A stretch of DNA of 64,000 bases from Xanthobacteraceae bacterium (GTDB lineage: Bacteria > Pseudomonadota > Alphaproteobacteria > Rhizobiales > Xanthobacteraceae), in NCBI GenBank assembly GCA_022844485.1, contig JALHLQ010000001.1:248001-312000 (forward strand). Direction: 5' to 3'. The translations under genes and the position numbers were made by a program. This document shows positions 62,518-64,000 of this stretch, one piece after another. The notes below the pieces were generated by a model that was not told the DNA's origin, did not search any database, and saw only the letters and a list, made by a program, of their open reading frames with translations. Each line of letters opens with the position of its first letter. The first letter of the stretch is position 1.

Positions 62518-62915
62518 TTGCCGGCGAGAACCCGGCTGGCGATGGTGATGTATTTGCGGCCGGCTTCCTGAGCGGCAACCACGGCGTCGCCCAGCGGAAC
62601 TTCGTCACGCACCTTGGCGAGCTTGATCAGCATCGGCAGATTGATTCCGGCAAGCACTTCCACATGCGGCCGCGCCATGCAGGCAATCGACAGATTGGAT
62701 GGGGTGCCGCCGAACATATCCGTCAGAATGACCGCGCCGTCTCCCCGGTCAACCCGTTTGACGGCTTCGACGATGTCGTGACGCGCCTGCTCGGCGTCGT
62801 CTTCGGGACCGATCGTGATCGTTTCGATCTGCTTTTGCGGGCCGACCACATGCTCCAGCGCCGCTCGAAACTCGATGGCCAGCCGCCCGTGCGTGACAAG
62901 GACGATGCCGATCAT
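62514..62915 (-). CDS. PTS EIIA component, mannose family
   Basis: 133-residue EIIA-Man domain protein. His9 (VLVTHGRLA) is the phospho-acceptor, and DMFGGTPSN is the conserved helix start. The gene corresponds to manX/ptsIIA of the rhizobial hprK-manX-ptsH cluster. It lacks EIIB, EIIC and EIID partners, so it is likely regulatory. A short hairpin ACGGCG-ttcgtt-CGCCGT (62931-62948) lies 16 bp upstream. Confidence 0.9.
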   Translation of the reverse strand: MIGIVLVTHGRLAIEFRAALEHVVGPQKQIETITIGPEDDAEQARHDIVEAVKRVDRGDGAVILTDMFGGTPSNLSIACMARPHVEVLAGINLPMLIKLAKVRDEVPLGDAVVAAQEAGRKYITIASRVLAGK

Positions 62916-63043
62916 AGATGTGAAAACTCCACGGCGTTCGTTCGCCGTTAACCGGGGCGGAATTCATGGCCTTGGTCGAAGCACCACGCAAGGGCTAACG
63001 CCGGCCTATGGTGCAGCGCACACTACCAGAAAAGATGCTGCTG

Positions 63044-63502
63044 TTAATAGGCAACTTCCTTAGTTCGCAATGCAGCAAATAGGATGGATAAGCTTTCGGT
63101 TCCAGCGGGGATTGCCAGGCGCGGCAAGGTGACGCCCTCAAGCTCGGCCAGGCGCGATTCGGGGGCCGGCAACCGGGCCGAATCGGCCGCTTGCAGATCG
63201 ATGACCATGCCCAGAACGGCCAGCGGCTCGTATTCGAGCCGGCGCAACCCAAGTCCCCGAACTTCGATAAGCCCCTCGAGTGCCTTTGCCGGACGCACGA
63301 GCAGCCGTGAATGGGCCGCCTCGATCGTGACGCGGTCATCCCCCACAAGCCGCGCAAATGGGAATCGCCCCTCGGCTGCGGCCTCGATCAAGGCCAAGGC
63401 CAGCCAGGATTTGCCGGACCCCGAGGGCCCTCGGATGAGGATCGCGCGGGCGCCGGTCAGAACGGCGGACCCATGCACCGTCCGGGTGCGGTCGGACGCC
63501 AT
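63044..63502 (-). CDS. hprK: HPr kinase/phosphorylase HprK, short alphaproteobacterial form
   Basis: 152-residue kinase, only the C-terminal catalytic half of the ~310-residue Firmicutes enzyme, as is normal in alphaproteobacteria. It has HGSAVLTG at the start, Walker A GPSGSGKS (25-32) and LVGDDRV (52-58). The longer C-terminal phosphorylase region is reduced. Its ATG overlaps the chvG stop by 1 bp (TGATG), so the two are coupled. It phosphorylates Ser66 of HPr. Confidence 0.9.
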   Translation of the reverse strand: MASDRTRTVHGSAVLTGARAILIRGPSGSGKSWLALALIEAAAEGRFPFARLVGDDRVTIEAAHSRLLVRPAKALEGLIEVRGLGLRRLEYEPLAVLGMVIDLQAADSARLPAPESRLAELEGVTLPRLAIPAGTESLSILFAALRTKEVAY

Positions 63503-64000
63503 CAGGCGGCCGCGGGAAGCCGGATCGTGAAGCGTGCCCCGAGTATGCTGCGCTCGCCATCCGGGCCGGGAACTCCGAGGCGGTTCTCGGCGCGGATCGA
63601 GCCGCCAAGGGCCTCGATGATCTGCTTGGAGATGGAAAGTCCCAGCCCCGAGTTCTGGCCGAAACCCTGCTCGGGCCGGTCGGTGTAGAACCGGTCGAAA
63701 ATCTTCTCGAACGCATCCGGCCGGATCCCCGGTCCATCGTCATCCACCGCGATTTCGACGTCATGCCGCAGTCGCGTGCAAGTGACGCGCACCGTGCCCC
63801 CTCGCGGCGAGAAAGAGCGCGCATTGTCGATCAGGTTGTTGATGACGCGACTGATTCGCGAATCGTGTCCGCAGACGATAAAGGCTCCGGCCCCGCCGCG
63901 TTCGAATGCGAGCGAGACGGTGACGCCGTCGTCACGCCGAACTTCGTTGGAGACCTTCACGACAGTGGTCAGCGCTTTCATCAGATCGACGGGCACGACT
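63502..64000 (-). CDS. chvG: Sensor histidine kinase ChvG (3' part only)
   Basis: C-terminal ATPase domain of a histidine kinase whose N-terminal sensor and dimerisation parts lie beyond the right edge. Visible motifs are the N box (RVINNLIDNARSFSP), G1 (VDDDGPGI), F box (IFDRFY) and G2 (GLGLSISK). The name ChvG rests on its place directly upstream of hprK; in rhizobia ChvG-ChvI responds to acid and envelope stress. Confidence 0.85.
   Translation of the reverse strand, partial: VVPVDLMKALTTVVKVSNEVRRDDGVTVSLAFERGGAGAFIVCGHDSRISRVINNLIDNARSFSPRGGTVRVTCTRLRHDVEIAVDDDGPGIRPDAFEKIFDRFYTDRPEQGFGQNSGLGLSISKQIIEALGGSIRAENRLGVPGPDGERSILGARFTIRLPAAA

Overview
The window is GC-rich, densely coding DNA from an alphaproteobacterium, most likely a free-living soil or water member of the Hyphomicrobiales (Rhizobiales). 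Three things point there. The right end holds the order chvG-hprK-EIIA-HPr-(udgX)-ahcY, with the short alphaproteobacterial HprK. The left end has a Tad pilus cluster. Intergenic palindromic repeats have the AGTGGnnnCCGGTT core that I know from rhizobial genomes. I cannot name a genus. I recognised no rRNA, tRNA, CRISPR, insertion sequence or prophage.

Layout. 1-2.5 kb: tadB (cut by the window edge), tadC and tadD of a Flp/Tad pilus, then two identical hairpin repeats. 2.7-10.5 kb: one minus-strand operon with an alpha/beta hydrolase, two PuuE/NodB-fold paralogues and a complete branched-chain-amino-acid-type ABC importer. 10.7-19.3 kb: a crotonase paralogue, a tripartite tricarboxylate (TctABC) transporter operon with a two-subunit CoA-transferase-like enzyme, three Bug receptors in all, and an amidohydrolase. 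19.3-25.5 kb: a class V aminotransferase, a ParE-type toxin-antitoxin pair whose toxin gene overlaps a 995-residue FAD/Fe-S oxidoreductase gene, and a GabD-like dehydrogenase with an operator-like palindrome. 26.1-34.5 kb: a long minus-strand run with iorAB (2-ketoacid:ferredoxin oxidoreductase), a TRAP transporter, a hot-dog thioesterase, an SDR and a DUF3237 protein. 34.6-44.2 kb: an amidohydrolase, an SDR, a second branched-chain-type ABC system whose LivM, LivG and LivF parts are fused into one polypeptide, a lambda-crystallin-like dehydrogenase and a K+/H+ antiporter. 44.2-49.8 kb: an iron-siderophore/cobalamin-type importer, a five-unit 59-bp tandem hairpin array, and modABC. 50-54.2 kb: a GMC oxidoreductase, a Yip1 protein, a TSUP exporter and MepA. 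54.3-57.8 kb: a four-gene membrane glycosylation cassette. 58-64 kb: lepA, ahcY, udgX and the nitrogen/carbon PTS regulatory genes with the end of chvG.

How it fits together. Most of the window is uptake plus CoA- or keto-acid-based catabolism. Five importer systems for organic solutes (two HAAT ABC, one TTT, one TRAP, plus orphan Bug receptors) each sit beside hydrolases, CoA enzymes or dehydrogenases. This suggests a heterotroph that scavenges amino acids, carboxylates and aromatic acids. The right end is a conserved core block linking envelope sensing (ChvG), PTS phosphorylation (HprK, EIIA, HPr) and the methyl cycle (AhcY).

The most interesting points are the shared fold of two sequence-divergent hairpin repeats, the UdgX glycosylase inside the conserved ahcY-ptsH block, the LivMGF triple fusion, a Gtr-like lipid-linked glycosylation cassette, and several enzymes that lack family catalytic residues.
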